DNA of 64,000 nt from JAUYQR01 sp963822435 (GCA_963822435.1 CAWGHN010000003.1:434001-498000), one strand, 5' to 3'; positions 44,660 to 54,553 are shown, counted from the first letter of the stretch. The notes: a model not told the origin generated them from the letters alone. Numbers and translations: made by a program.

Positions 44660-45397
44660 TCAGACCAGCATCCCGCCGTCACTGTCGTCGCCCGCTTCTT
44701 CCAGCAGGCGGTCAAGATCCGGGATCATAACATGCCGGTTGCCTTCCAGACTGATGACGCCGTCTTTCTTCAGGGCCGACATCTGCCGGCTGACCGTTTC
44801 CAGCGTCAGGCCCAGATAATCCGCCATCTCTTCGCGCGTCAGCGGCAGGTCCACCGACAGCACACCCTTCGGTCGTCGCACCTGCAACGAAGCCTCCCGC
44901 CGCGCGATGATGGCAATCAGCGACGCGATCTTTTCCCGCGCGGTCTTGCGGCCAAGCAGCAGCATCCACTCCCGCGCCGCGTCCAGTTCGTCCAGCGTCA
45001 TCTCCAGCAACCGCTGCGCGATGTGAGGCGTCCTGCTCATCATCTCCTCGAACGGCTTCTTGCGGAAACAGCACATCACCAGGTCGGTCGTCGCCGTCAC
45101 ATCGAACGCGGCAACTGCCCGCCCCGGCCGCCCCACGAAATCCGATGGAAGCAGCAGGCCAACCATCTGCCGACGCCCGTCCTCCATCGTCTGGGTCAGC
45201 GCCGCGATCCCGGTCACGACCGAACCGACAAACTCCATCCGGTCACCCGACCAGATCACCGTCTGCCCCGCCTGATAGCTGCGATAGTATTTTATCTGCT
45301 CCAGCGCGGCCAATTCATCGCTTTCGCAGCGTGCGCAGACCGCGCGATGCCGGATCGGGCAATCACCGCATTGCTGATGGACAAAATGGTCCTGCAT
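44660..45397 (-). CDS. fnrL: oxygen-sensing Crp/Fnr regulator FnrL
   Basis: A [4Fe-4S] transcription factor that activates low-oxygen genes. The cluster ligands are CGDCPIRHRAVC near the N-terminus plus a later Cys in DLVMCCFRK. A cyclic-nucleotide-like beta roll and a helix-turn-helix (LTREEMADYLGLTLETVSRQMSAL, with the ETVSRQ that reads TTGAT) follow. Start options are ATG at 45397 and 45412; I use 45397, which has a GAGAG site ahead of it and leaves room for the FnrL box at 45414-45427. 245 aa, typical. Confidence 0.93.
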   Translation of the reverse strand: MQDHFVHQQCGDCPIRHRAVCARCESDELAALEQIKYYRSYQAGQTVIWSGDRMEFVGSVVTGIAALTQTMEDGRRQMVGLLLPSDFVGRPGRAVAAFDVTATTDLVMCCFRKKPFEEMMSRTPHIAQRLLEMTLDELDAAREWMLLLGRKTAREKIASLIAIIARREASLQVRRPKGVLSVDLPLTREEMADYLGLTLETVSRQMSALKKDGVISLEGNRHVMIPDLDRLLEEAGDDSDGGMLV

Positions 45398-45413
45398 GTC
45401 TGGCTCTCTCATG

Positions 45414-45427
45414 TTGATCTGAGTCAA
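45414..45427. promoter_or_regulatory. FnrL box 3 (fnrL-hemN intergenic)
   Basis: TTGATCTGAGTCAA matches TTGAT-N4-ATCAA at 9 of 10 conserved positions. It lies in the 65-bp gap between fnrL and hemN. It can activate hemN under low oxygen and, being 16 bp from the fnrL start, can also cause autoregulation, both known for this locus in Rhodobacter. Confidence 0.85.
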
Positions 45428-45462
45428 GGCGTGCGACGGTTGCCTTCTCCTAACTTAATCAT

Positions 45463-46818
45463 ATGACACACCGCCCGCAACTCACCCGCCTCGGTCTTTT
45501 TGACGCCCGCGTGCCGCGCTACACCTCCTACCCCACCGCGCCGCACTTCGGCAGCACCGTGGCCGAGGCTGATTTTACCACCTGGGTTGGTGAAATCCCG
45601 GAAAATTCCGAAATTTCGCTTTATGTGCACGTGCCGTTCTGCCGCAGGCTGTGCTGGTTCTGCGCCTGTCGCACCCAAGGCACCACCTCCGACGAACCGG
45701 TCATCGCCTATGTCCAGACGTTGAAAGCGGAACTTGACCTGCTGCGCGCCCACCTGCCGCGCGGCATCAGCCTCAGCCGCCTGCACTGGGGCGGCGGCAC
45801 ACCAACGCTCCTGTCCGCCTGGCTGATACGCGATCTGGCCGACGCCATCTTTACCGTCGCCCCCCTGGCCCCCAATGGTGAGTTTTCGGTCGAGATCGAC
45901 CCGAACGAGGTTGACGACCCCCGCCTCGACGCGCTTGCCGCCTCGGGCATGAACCGCGCCTCGATCGGGGTGCAGGATTTCGACCCGCTGATCCAGAAGA
46001 CCATCGGCCGCGAACAAAGCTACGCCCTGACCCGCGACATTGCCGAACGCATCCGCGCCCGTGGCATCACCAGCCTGAATGCAGACATCCTTTATGGCCT
46101 GCCGCACCAGACCGGCCCCCGCATCGCGGATTCGGTGCAGAAACTCCTCACCCTCTCGCCCGACCGCGTGGCGCTTTACGGCTATGCCCACGTCCCGTGG
46201 ATGAGCCGCCGCCAGCAGATGATCCCCTCCGACACCATGCCTACCCCGCAGGAACGCCTGTCGCTCTTTGAAACCGCGCGCCAGTTGTTCCTTTGGGATG
46301 GCTACGACGAAATCGGCATCGACCATTTCGCAAAACCGACCGACGGCTTGGCCAAGGCCGCCAAGGCAGGCACCCTTCGCCGCAATTTCCAGGGCTACAC
46401 CGACGACACCTCGCCCGTGCTGATCGGCCTTGGAGCCTCGTCGATCTCGCGCTTCCCGCAAGGGTTCGCGCAGAACGTCTCGGCTACCGCTGCCTACACC
46501 AAGGCGGTGCGCGCAGGCCACTTCCCCACCCACCGCGGCCACCGCTTTGCCGGCGAAGACACCCTTCGCGCCCGCATCATCGAGGCGCTGATGTGTGATT
46601 TCCGCGTGTCGCGCGCCGAACTCCTGCGCGATTTCGACACCACGCCCGACCGCATCGAAACCCTGTTCCGCGCCGCCGGGGAAACCTTCGGCGACATGGT
46701 CATGATCACGCCCGAAGCCTTCATCATCCCGGAAAAGGCCAAACCGCTGACCCGGATGATCGCCCGCGCCTTCGACGCCTACGACCAGACCAAGGCCTTG
46801 CACTCGGCAGCGGTCTAG
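45463..46818 (+). CDS. hemN: oxygen-independent coproporphyrinogen III oxidase
   Basis: Radical-SAM enzyme that makes protoporphyrinogen IX without oxygen (HemN/HemZ). The 451 residues carry the [4Fe-4S] motif C60xxxC64xxC67 in VHVPFCRRLCWFCACR, and the glycine-rich HWGGGTPT. It is divergent from fnrL and behind an FnrL box, so it is expected to be induced when oxygen is low, replacing HemF. Its TAG stop overlaps the opposing glycosyltransferase stop. Confidence 0.95.
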   Translation: MTHRPQLTRLGLFDARVPRYTSYPTAPHFGSTVAEADFTTWVGEIPENSEISLYVHVPFCRRLCWFCACRTQGTTSDEPVIAYVQTLKAELDLLRAHLPRGISLSRLHWGGGTPTLLSAWLIRDLADAIFTVAPLAPNGEFSVEIDPNEVDDPRLDALAASGMNRASIGVQDFDPLIQKTIGREQSYALTRDIAERIRARGITSLNADILYGLPHQTGPRIADSVQKLLTLSPDRVALYGYAHVPWMSRRQQMIPSDTMPTPQERLSLFETARQLFLWDGYDEIGIDHFAKPTDGLAKAAKAGTLRRNFQGYTDDTSPVLIGLGASSISRFPQGFAQNVSATAAYTKAVRAGHFPTHRGHRFAGEDTLRARIIEALMCDFRVSRAELLRDFDTTPDRIETLFRAAGETFGDMVMITPEAFIIPEKAKPLTRMIARAFDAYDQTKALHSAAV

Positions 46819-48035
46819 CGCACCAGCCGCTCAAGCAACGCCACCTGACGCGGCAGGCAGACCGCGCGCAGGTCATACCGTGCCCGCACCGCCGCGCGCG
46901 CCGCCGTCCGCATCGCCAGATACGCCTCGGGCCGCGCCAGCGCGTCAGTCAGCGCCGATGACCACCCGGCAATGTCAAAGAAATCGACCAGCCGCCCGGT
47001 CACGCCATCCTCGATCACCTCTTCAACCGGCGCGGTGCGTGACCCCACCACGAGCGCGCCCGCCGCCATCGCCTCGACCATCGACCAGCTCAGCACGAAG
47101 GGATAGGTCAGGTAAGCATGCACGCGGGACACATGCAGCAGATCGACGTAGCGGTCATAGGCCACGTTTCCCACGAAATGCACGCGGCCAAGGTCCAGCG
47201 CACCGCCCACCTCTGCCAGCATCGTCTCGCGCCAGGTGCCGCCGCCCACCGGCTTGGACCCATAGCTGATCTCGTCACCGCCGACGATCACCGCCTGCGC
47301 CTCAGGCCGCGCGGCCAGCACCGCCGGCAAGGCCCGCATAAAGGTCCGAAACCCGCGGTACGGCTCCAGATTGCGGTTCACGAAGGTCAAGACCTCGTCC
47401 CCCGGCGCCAACACCCGCCCGTTCGGCAAGGTAAACCGCGCCGCAGGGTCAGGGACCAGCCGGTCACAATCCACCCCGTCGAACACCACCTCGATCATCC
47501 GGCGCAGCGGGCCGGGATGGCGGCTGGCCTGCCATTCGGTCGGCGACAGCCCGGCATCGGCATGCAGCAGCGCCTGCCCAAGATGCGTCGCCCGGCCTTG
47601 CGCGATCATCACCTGATCGAAGCCGACGGGCCCCGCCTCGGGGTCAAACCCCACATCCGCACCCTGACCGGAATAATAGAACTCGGCATAGACCAGCAGC
47701 TTCGCTTCCGGCCAGACTTCTTTCAAGAACAGCGTCTCGCCCCAGCCGGAATGGCCAAAGATCACGTCCGGCACATACCCCTCCGCGCGCAACCGCTGCG
47801 CCGCGCGCGCCACGATCACCCCCCGGTCGCTCATCGTCGTGTAATTCCGCCCCAGCCGCGTCGCCGCGGGATCAACCGCTTCCGCCTTGAAGGTATAGCG
47901 CCACATTGGCACAGCACTTTTCGTCTTGTTCACCACATCGGTCAGCGCCCGCACATCATGGCCCAGCCGCTGCATCTCCGGTGCCAGATTCAGGAACTGG
48001 CCGGGGAAATTCTGGTGCACGAAAAGAAGCTTCAA
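46815..48035 (-). CDS. glycosyltransferase family 4
   Basis: A 406-residue GT-B glycosyltransferase. The C-terminal donor site contains FVLSWSMVEAMAAGALVVGSRTAPV (the E-x7-E type pattern) and TFVNRNLEPYRGFRTFMRALP. The N-terminus KLLFVHQNFPGQF is a typical GT4 first strand. A TTG at 48035, 2 bp beyond the yejF stop, gives LKLLFVHQNFPGQF as the true start; the longer frame runs through yejF. It is in the yej transcript by position. Confidence 0.85.
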   Translation of the reverse strand: MKLLFVHQNFPGQFLNLAPEMQRLGHDVRALTDVVNKTKSAVPMWRYTFKAEAVDPAATRLGRNYTTMSDRGVIVARAAQRLRAEGYVPDVIFGHSGWGETLFLKEVWPEAKLLVYAEFYYSGQGADVGFDPEAGPVGFDQVMIAQGRATHLGQALLHADAGLSPTEWQASRHPGPLRRMIEVVFDGVDCDRLVPDPAARFTLPNGRVLAPGDEVLTFVNRNLEPYRGFRTFMRALPAVLAARPEAQAVIVGGDEISYGSKPVGGGTWRETMLAEVGGALDLGRVHFVGNVAYDRYVDLLHVSRVHAYLTYPFVLSWSMVEAMAAGALVVGSRTAPVEEVIEDGVTGRLVDFFDIAGWSSALTDALARPEAYLAMRTAARAAVRARYDLRAVCLPRQVALLERLVR

Positions 48036-48037
48036 GG

Positions 48038-49621
48038 TCAGGGTCCGAATGCCGCCGCCATCAAGGCCTTGGTATAAGGGGATTGAGGATCGGTAAACAC
48101 TGCCCCGCAGTCGCCACTTTCCACCACGTCCCCGGCCTGCATCACCATCACCTTGTGCGCCATCGCCCGGATCACCCGCAAATCGTGGCTGATGAAGATG
48201 TAAGCCAGCCCCCACTTGCGCTGCAACTCGCGCAAGAGCACCACGATCTGCACCTGCACCGTCATGTCCAGGGCACTCGTCGGCTCGTCCAGCACCACCA
48301 GCTTCGGGCGCAGGATCATCGCCCGCGCAATCGCGATGCGCTGCCGCTGGCCGCCCGAAAACTCGTGCGGATAGCGGGTCATCGCGGCCGGGTCCAACCC
48401 CACCTCACCCATGATTTCGGCCACCATCTCGGTCCGGTTGCGCCCCGGTTCCAGCCCATGCACGCCCAAGCCCTCGGCGATGATCTGCTCGGCCGTCAGG
48501 CGCGGCGACAGGCTGCCGAACGGGTCTTGGAACACCACCTGCATCTCGCGCCGCAACGCCCGCATCGCGGCACCTTTCCGGTCGCGCAGGTCCTGCCCCA
48601 GAAACACCACCGGCCCGGTCGACGGGATCAGCCGCAGGATCGCCAGCGCCAGCGTCGTCTTGCCCGATCCGCTTTCCCCGACGATGCCCAAGGTCTCGCC
48701 GCCGCGCACCGACAGGCTGGCGTCGTTGACCGCCTTCACATACCCCACGGTCTTGCGCAGAAAACCCTTCTGAATCGGGAACCACACCCGCAAGTTTTCC
48801 GTCCGCACCACCTCGACCGCACCCGCAGGCACCGGCTCCGGCCCGCCCTTCTGTTCGGCGGCCAGCAGTTTCTGCGTGTAGGGATGCTGCGGGTTGGCAA
48901 AGATCTCCGCCGTCACCCCCTGCTCCACGATCTCGCCGCCCTGCATCACACAGACCCGGTCGGCAATCCGCCGCACGATGCCAAGGTCATGCGTGATGAA
49001 CAAAAGGCTAAGGCCTTCCGACCGCTTCAACTCCGCCAGCAGGTCCAGGATCTGCGCCTGAATCGTCACGTCCAGCGCGGTCGTCGGCTCATCCGCCACC
49101 AGCAATTCCGGCCCGTTCGCCAAGGCCATCGCGATCATCACCCGCTGCCGCTGCCCGCCCGACAACTGGTGCGGATAGGCCCCAAGCCGGCTTTCCGCAT
49201 CGCGGATGCCGACCTTGTTCAGCAATTCCACCACCCGCAACCGCGCCGGCTCGCCGGTCAGCCCCTGATGCAGCGCAAGGCTCTCTGCCATCTGCTTTTC
49301 GATCGTATGCAAGGGGTTCAGGCTCGTCATCGGCTCCTGAAAGATGAAACTGATGTCGTTGCCGCGAACCTTGCGCAGCGCGCGCTCGCTCTGCCCGACC
49401 ATCTCGGTGCCGTTGTAGGTGACAGACCCCGAAACCTCCGCGCTGTCCGGCAACAGCCCAACCGTCGACAGCGCCGTGACCGATTTCCCCGACCCGCTTT
49501 CACCGACCAGCGCGACCGTCTCGCCCTTGCCGACGGTGAACGACACCGCCTTCACCGCCTCGATCACCCGCCCGTCCTGCCGGAAACTGACCGACAGACC
49601 CTTCACCTCCAACACACTCAT
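48038..49621 (-). CDS. yejF: peptide ABC transporter, dual ATP-binding protein YejF-like
   Basis: A 527-residue fused ATPase with two nucleotide-binding domains: Walker A GESGSGKSVTAL with signature LSGGQRQRVM in the first half, and GESGSGKTTLAL with FSGGQRQRIA in the second. It powers the oligopeptide importer with YejB and YejE. The ATG overlaps the YejE stop by 4 nt. Confidence 0.93.
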   Translation of the reverse strand: MSVLEVKGLSVSFRQDGRVIEAVKAVSFTVGKGETVALVGESGSGKSVTALSTVGLLPDSAEVSGSVTYNGTEMVGQSERALRKVRGNDISFIFQEPMTSLNPLHTIEKQMAESLALHQGLTGEPARLRVVELLNKVGIRDAESRLGAYPHQLSGGQRQRVMIAMALANGPELLVADEPTTALDVTIQAQILDLLAELKRSEGLSLLFITHDLGIVRRIADRVCVMQGGEIVEQGVTAEIFANPQHPYTQKLLAAEQKGGPEPVPAGAVEVVRTENLRVWFPIQKGFLRKTVGYVKAVNDASLSVRGGETLGIVGESGSGKTTLALAILRLIPSTGPVVFLGQDLRDRKGAAMRALRREMQVVFQDPFGSLSPRLTAEQIIAEGLGVHGLEPGRNRTEMVAEIMGEVGLDPAAMTRYPHEFSGGQRQRIAIARAMILRPKLVVLDEPTSALDMTVQVQIVVLLRELQRKWGLAYIFISHDLRVIRAMAHKVMVMQAGDVVESGDCGAVFTDPQSPYTKALMAAAFGP

Positions 49622-50730
49622 CGAAAGGTCTTTCGCGGGTCAAAGGCATCGCGCACGCCTTCAAAGATGAACACCAGAAGGCTCAGCATGATGGCGAACG
49701 TGAAGAACGCGGTGAAGCCCAGCCACGGCGCCTGCAAATTCTGCTGCGCCTGCCGCGACAACTGCCCCAGGGACGGCGCGCTCGCGGGCAAGCCAAAGCC
49801 CAGGTAATCCAGCGTCGCCAGCGCGCCGATCGTGCCGGTAATGATGAACGGCAGGAAGGTCAGCGTTGCGACCATCGCGTTCGGCAGCACATGGCGGAAC
49901 ATGATCTGCGCATCGGTCACGCCAAGCGCCCGCGCCGCCCGCACATACTCGAAATTCCGCGCCCGCAGGAACTCGGCCCTGACCACGCCCACGAGGCCGG
50001 TCCAGCCGAACAGCACCATCAGCGCCACCATCAGCCAGAAACTCTTGGACCACACCGCCGTGACGATGATGATCACGTAAAGCGTGGGCACCGAAGACCA
50101 CAGCTCGATCACCCGCTGGAAGATCAGGTCCGTCAGCCCGCCGAAATACCCCTGCACCGCCCCCGCCGCGACCCCGATGATCGACGTCAGCGCCGTCACC
50201 AGCAGCGCAAAGGTGATCGAAAGGCGGAACCCGTAGATCACCCGCGCCAGCACATCGCGGCTGGTGTCATCCGTCCCGAGCAGGTTCTGCTTCGATGGCG
50301 GCCCCGGTGCCACGCCCCCGGTATCGACGATGGAGTTGTAGGAATACCGCACCGGCGGCCACAGCATCCACCCGGCCTTCACCGGCTCGCCCAGCACGGT
50401 GCCCTTCTCGGTCGCCTCCGCCAGAATCCCCTCAGGATCGTCCCAGCAATCCAGCGACCCCGCCGCCACGATCAAACACTGCACTTCAACCGTGGAATAC
50501 TTCGCCTCGGTCCGCAGATCGCCGCCGAACGTCTGTTCCGAATAAAACCGGAACGCCGGCATGTAATAGCCACCGTCGTATTTCACCAGCATCGGCTTGT
50601 CGTTGGCGATCAGTTCCGCGCACAGCGACAGCCCGTAAAGCACCAGAAATATCCAAAGTGACCAATAGGCCCGCCGGTTCGCGGTAAAGTTCCGCCAGCG
50701 CCGCTGGTTCAGGGGCGACACTGCCATCAT
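49618..50730 (-). CDS. yejE: peptide ABC transporter permease YejE-like
   Basis: A 370-residue inner-membrane permease with an N-terminal TM helix (WSLWIFLVLYGLSLCAELIA), a soluble insertion with two cysteines (VQCLIVAAGSLDCWDD), and the DppC-type core (LLGTDDTSRDVLARVIYGFRLSI). The ATG at 50730 overlaps the YejB stop. It works with YejB and YejF. Confidence 0.93.
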   Translation of the reverse strand: MMAVSPLNQRRWRNFTANRRAYWSLWIFLVLYGLSLCAELIANDKPMLVKYDGGYYMPAFRFYSEQTFGGDLRTEAKYSTVEVQCLIVAAGSLDCWDDPEGILAEATEKGTVLGEPVKAGWMLWPPVRYSYNSIVDTGGVAPGPPSKQNLLGTDDTSRDVLARVIYGFRLSITFALLVTALTSIIGVAAGAVQGYFGGLTDLIFQRVIELWSSVPTLYVIIIVTAVWSKSFWLMVALMVLFGWTGLVGVVRAEFLRARNFEYVRAARALGVTDAQIMFRHVLPNAMVATLTFLPFIITGTIGALATLDYLGFGLPASAPSLGQLSRQAQQNLQAPWLGFTAFFTFAIMLSLLVFIFEGVRDAFDPRKTFR

Positions 50731-51881
50731 CCGCGCCTCTCGAAATCAATGCGCGGGTCGACCAGCACGTACATCAGATCCGAGATGATCCCCACGATCA
50801 GCCCGATCAACCCGAACGCGAACAGCGTGCCGAAGATCACCGGATAATCCCGCTCCACCGCCGACCGGTAGCCAAGCTGCCCCAGCCCATCCAGCGAGAA
50901 GATGAATTCGATGATCAGGCTCGATCCGAAGAACACGCCCAGAAACAGCCCCGGAAATCCGGCGATCACGATCAGCATCGCGTTGCGGAACACATGCCCG
51001 TAAAGCACGCGGGCTTCCGACAGCCCCTTGGCCCGCGCCGTCATCACATATTGCTTCTTGATCTCGTCCAGAAAACTGTTCTTCGTCAGCAACGTCAGCG
51101 TCGCAAAGGCCGAAATCAGTTGCGCTGTCACCGGCAGCACGATGTGCCACAGGTAATCGGTGATCTTTTGGTACCACGGGAACGTCTCCCACCCGTCGCT
51201 GGTCAGCCCGCGCAGCGGGAACCACTGGAAATAACTGCCCCCCGCGAACACCACCATCAACAGGATCGCGAACAGAAACCCCGGTATCGCATAGGCCGCG
51301 ATGATGATGCCGCTGGTCCAGGTGTCGAAACTCGACCCGTCCCGCACCGCCTTGCGAATGCCCAGCGGGATCGAGATCAGATAGGCGATCAGCGTCGACC
51401 ACAGCCCCAGCGTGATCGACACCGGCATCTTCTCCAACACCAGATCAACGACTGACGTCGACCGGAAATAGCTCTGGCCGAAATCGAAGGTCAGATAGTT
51501 GCCCATCATGATGACGAACCGCTCTGCCGCTGGGATAGCTTCCTTGCGGCACTCCGGCGCGTCCAGTGACGGTGTGCCGGTAAAGCCCTCGTCGCAGACG
51601 AACCGCGCAAAGCCGAACTGCACCTCCAGACGCGCCAGAAACTCGGGCGGCAACCCGCGCGCCCCGACGTAACCGCCCTCGCCGCTGGCCGCTTCCTCCG
51701 TGACCCCCGCATCCGTCGTCCCGGTCAGCGCCTCGATCGCATCGCCACCGCCTTCCAGCCGCGCCTGTATCTGCTCGATCGGTCCACCCGGAACGAATTG
51801 TGTCAGCGCGAAATTGATCAGCATCACGCCGAACAGCGTGGGGATCACCAGAAGCAACCGCCGAAGGATATAGGCGCCCAA
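50727..51881 (-). CDS. yejB: peptide ABC transporter permease YejB-like
   Basis: A 384-residue DppB-type permease: an N-terminal TM helix (YILRRLLLVIPTLFGVMLINFAL), a periplasmic insertion, then the FGQSYFRSTSVVDLVLEKMPVSI and EAA-type cytoplasmic loop. A TTG at 51881 is used as the start. It lies 18 bp from yejA. Confidence 0.92.
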   Translation of the reverse strand: MGAYILRRLLLVIPTLFGVMLINFALTQFVPGGPIEQIQARLEGGGDAIEALTGTTDAGVTEEAASGEGGYVGARGLPPEFLARLEVQFGFARFVCDEGFTGTPSLDAPECRKEAIPAAERFVIMMGNYLTFDFGQSYFRSTSVVDLVLEKMPVSITLGLWSTLIAYLISIPLGIRKAVRDGSSFDTWTSGIIIAAYAIPGFLFAILLMVVFAGGSYFQWFPLRGLTSDGWETFPWYQKITDYLWHIVLPVTAQLISAFATLTLLTKNSFLDEIKKQYVMTARAKGLSEARVLYGHVFRNAMLIVIAGFPGLFLGVFFGSSLIIEFIFSLDGLGQLGYRSAVERDYPVIFGTLFAFGLIGLIVGIISDLMYVLVDPRIDFERRG

Positions 51882-51899
51882 GTTCCTGCCCGTTCTATA

Positions 51900-53810
51900 T
51901 TATTGCAGCACGCCCTTGGCTTTCAGCGCCTCTGCCTTTTCGGCGTTGTACCACCAGATCGACAGTTCGCCCAGTGCGTAAGGCGGCAGCGTCGCGGGGT
52001 GTTCGTACATGTCGAAATAGGCCACCGTGTTGATCTTCTTGTAATAGCGCGGCACCAGAATGAACTCCGACCGCAGCACCCGGTCCAGCGCCCGGATCAC
52101 ATCGGTCAGCTCCTGCCGCGTCGCCGCCCCTTCGGCCAGATCCAGCAACTTGTCCACCGCCGGGTTGGCATAGCCCATCCGGTTGCGGCTGGAATTGTCC
52201 TTCGCCGCCGACGCCCACGCCTGCTTCAAGACCCCACCCGGCTCCAGCCCGCCGTTGACCACCGTCGTCGGCAGCGCGTCGAAATCAAAGTTCGGCGGGC
52301 TGGCGCGTTCCTGCAACTGCGGATCGTCGATGATGTCAAAGCTTGCATCCACGCCCAGCGCCCGCAGGTTTTCGACATAGGCGCTCATCACCGGCATCAG
52401 GTCGGTGCGCGAATGGACCATCTCCATCCGCAGCGTCTCGCCCTTGTCGTTGCGCCGGATGCCGTCCTCGCCCGCCACCCAGCCGGCCTCGTCCAGCAGC
52501 GCCGAGGCCTTGCGCAGATTGCGCCGGTCCAGCGCGTTCTCCTCCGACGACACCGGCGCCATCACCGCCTCGTCGGTCAGGATGTTCGGCGGCAACAGCC
52601 CCTCATCCACCATCGGCTTCAGGATCGCCACTTCCGCCGGGGTAGGCACCCCCGTCGCCGCCATGTCCGAGTTTTCCCAGATCGAGTTGATCCGGCTGAA
52701 CAGACCGTAAAACAGCGTCTTGTTCGACCATTCAAAGTTGAACACCAGCCCGATCGCCTCGCGCACGCGCGGGTCCTGAAACTGCGCGCGCCGCAGGTTG
52801 AAGATGAAGGCCTGCCCGCCCGCGATGTTCCCCGACGGCAGTTCCGCCTTGATCACGTCGCCCGACGCCACCGCCGGAAAGTCATAGGCCGTCGCCCACT
52901 GCTTGGCCGAACTTTCGTTGCGGAACGTGTAGACCCCGCCCTTGAACGCTTCCATCGCGGCGTTGTCGTCGCCGAAATACTCGATCCTGATCCGGTCAAA
53001 GTTGTTCTGGCCCACGTTCAGCGGGTGCTTTTCGCCCCAGTAATCCTCGTCCCGCTTGTAGATCACCTGCTGGCCGGGCTTGAAGCTTTCCAGCACATAA
53101 GGCCCGGTGCCCAGGAACGGCTCAAGGCTCGATTTCTCCAGATCGCGGTTGTTTTCCTCGTAGTGCTTCTTGGAAAAGATCGTCGTGCCGCCCGCCTGCC
53201 CTGGCATGTCGCGAAACGGCGTGCCGGGGGTGAAGGTGAACTTGATCCGGTAGGGATCAAGGATCTCCACCTTCTCGAACTTGCCGCCAGCCACGGTGCG
53301 GTATTCCGGGATGCCCTTTTCCAGAAACAGATTGTGGCTGAACAACACATCCTCTGCCGTGAACGGCGAGCCGTCCGAGAACGTCACGTCCTTGCGCAGG
53401 TTGAAGATCACCCACGACCGGTCCTCGGGGTATTCCATCGTCTCGCACAAAAGGCAGTAAGCCGCGCTCACATCATCCAGCGTGCCGGTCAGGATGGATT
53501 CGTAGAAGATCGACGACAGCGCCGCCGCATTCCCGGCAATCGCATAGGGATTGAACGAATCAAAGCTGCCCGGCGACCACTGGCTCATCTCGCCACCCTT
53601 GGGCGCGTTCGGGTTCACATACGGCAGGTAGGGAAAATCAGCCGGCAGCGCCAGATCACCAAAGGTCGAAATGCCGTGCGACTTGATCACCGTCTCGGCC
53701 CGTGCCGCCATCGTGGTGGCCGCCAGCGCCAGCACCAGCACACCCGCGCCGATCCCCTGCGCCACAGCGCCGCGCCGATTGACCGCTTCCGCCTTCTGCC
53801 CTGACCGCAT
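51900..53810 (-). CDS. yejA: extracellular peptide-binding protein YejA-like
   Basis: A 636-residue periplasmic solute-binding protein (SBP_bac_5) that feeds the importer encoded just downstream. Signal peptide residues 1-36 end AARA. The core includes WSPGSFDSFNPYAIAG and VIFNLRKDVTFSDGSPFTAEDV. GGGAGG lies upstream of the ATG. It is the first gene of yejABEF; in enterobacteria this system takes up antimicrobial peptides such as microcin C. Confidence 0.94.
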   Translation of the reverse strand: MRSGQKAEAVNRRGAVAQGIGAGVLVLALAATTMAARAETVIKSHGISTFGDLALPADFPYLPYVNPNAPKGGEMSQWSPGSFDSFNPYAIAGNAAALSSIFYESILTGTLDDVSAAYCLLCETMEYPEDRSWVIFNLRKDVTFSDGSPFTAEDVLFSHNLFLEKGIPEYRTVAGGKFEKVEILDPYRIKFTFTPGTPFRDMPGQAGGTTIFSKKHYEENNRDLEKSSLEPFLGTGPYVLESFKPGQQVIYKRDEDYWGEKHPLNVGQNNFDRIRIEYFGDDNAAMEAFKGGVYTFRNESSAKQWATAYDFPAVASGDVIKAELPSGNIAGGQAFIFNLRRAQFQDPRVREAIGLVFNFEWSNKTLFYGLFSRINSIWENSDMAATGVPTPAEVAILKPMVDEGLLPPNILTDEAVMAPVSSEENALDRRNLRKASALLDEAGWVAGEDGIRRNDKGETLRMEMVHSRTDLMPVMSAYVENLRALGVDASFDIIDDPQLQERASPPNFDFDALPTTVVNGGLEPGGVLKQAWASAAKDNSSRNRMGYANPAVDKLLDLAEGAATRQELTDVIRALDRVLRSEFILVPRYYKKINTVAYFDMYEHPATLPPYALGELSIWWYNAEKAEALKAKGVLQ

Positions 53811-53926
53811 CCGCCACCCTCCCGCAAGAACTCGTTGCCATATTCATTTATCCCAAATCACCGCTTGTCGAGCAGAGATGCCGCAATCGGCCGTGCGCAA
53901 ATGCGTGATCCCGCTTCGCGCACATG

Positions 53927-53951
53927 AAAAAGCCGCCCGAAAGGGCGGCTT
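53927..53951 (-). terminator. rho-independent terminator of cytochrome cy gene
   Basis: On the minus strand, AAGCCGCCC-TTTC-GGGCGGCTT followed by a T-run (TTTTT) makes a strong intrinsic terminator, 22 bp past the stop of the cytochrome gene. It also isolates that gene from yejA. Confidence 0.9.
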
Positions 53952-53973
53952 GGTCATCGCGCAGACGCGGGGT

Positions 53974-54498
53974 TCACTTCGTGGTGGACAGATAGGCGAT
54001 CAGGTTCGCCCGGTCCTCCGCCTTGGGCAACCCGGCAAACGACATCTTCGTGCCAGGCATGTAGCCCTTGGGGTTTTCGATGAACGAGTTGATCGCTTCC
54101 GGCGTCCACACCTCAGCGGCCAGTGCAAGGTTGGCCTCCGAATAGGAAAAGCCCGGAACCGCCGCATGGTTGCGCCCGACAACGCCGTTCAGGTGCGGCC
54201 CGACACCATCGCTGCCGTCCAGCTTGTGGCACGATCCGCATTTCTTGAAGACCGCCTCGCCCGCCGCCGCGTCAGCCGAGGCCAGCAGCGTTGCGAAATC
54301 CGGGCCTTCCTCGGCCGCCGCCGCGGGCTCTTCCGCCCCGGTCTCGATCACATACGCCTGCGCGACCTCTTCGCCGTCGCCCTCGCCATGTCCGCCGACG
54401 GTGTAAAGCGATGTCGCTGCCCAGCCCGCAAGCAGGAACACCAGCAACGAGCCGCACACCGCGCCCACAGCCTTGGTCATCGTCATCGTGTCGAACAT
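53974..54498 (-). CDS. cycY: membrane-anchored cytochrome cy
   Basis: A 174-residue monoheme cytochrome c. An uncleaved N-terminal helix (AVGAVCGSLLVFLLAGWAATSLYTV) anchors it, followed by an Ala/Glu-rich linker and a class I heme domain with CGSCH at 87-91 and Met ligand in GTKMSFAGLP. In Rhodobacter, cytochrome cy moves electrons from the bc1 complex to cbb3 oxidase and the photosynthetic reaction centre. The ATG at 54498 is used; a start two codons earlier is possible. Confidence 0.92.
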   Translation of the reverse strand: MFDTMTMTKAVGAVCGSLLVFLLAGWAATSLYTVGGHGEGDGEEVAQAYVIETGAEEPAAAAEEGPDFATLLASADAAAGEAVFKKCGSCHKLDGSDGVGPHLNGVVGRNHAAVPGFSYSEANLALAAEVWTPEAINSFIENPKGYMPGTKMSFAGLPKAEDRANLIAYLSTTK

Positions 54499-54532
54499 GC
54501 GCATCTACCCCGGGTCTTGTTCCGCGCGGTAT

Positions 54533-54553
54533 CTACCCGCTTCCCCCGGGTAG
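54533..54553. repeat. inverted repeat CTACCCG-N7-CGGGTAG
   Basis: A perfect 7-bp inverted repeat with 7-nt spacer in the divergent cycY-pheA gap, 34 bp before the cycY start and 65 bp before pheA. It could be an operator; no known consensus was matched. Confidence 0.45.
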
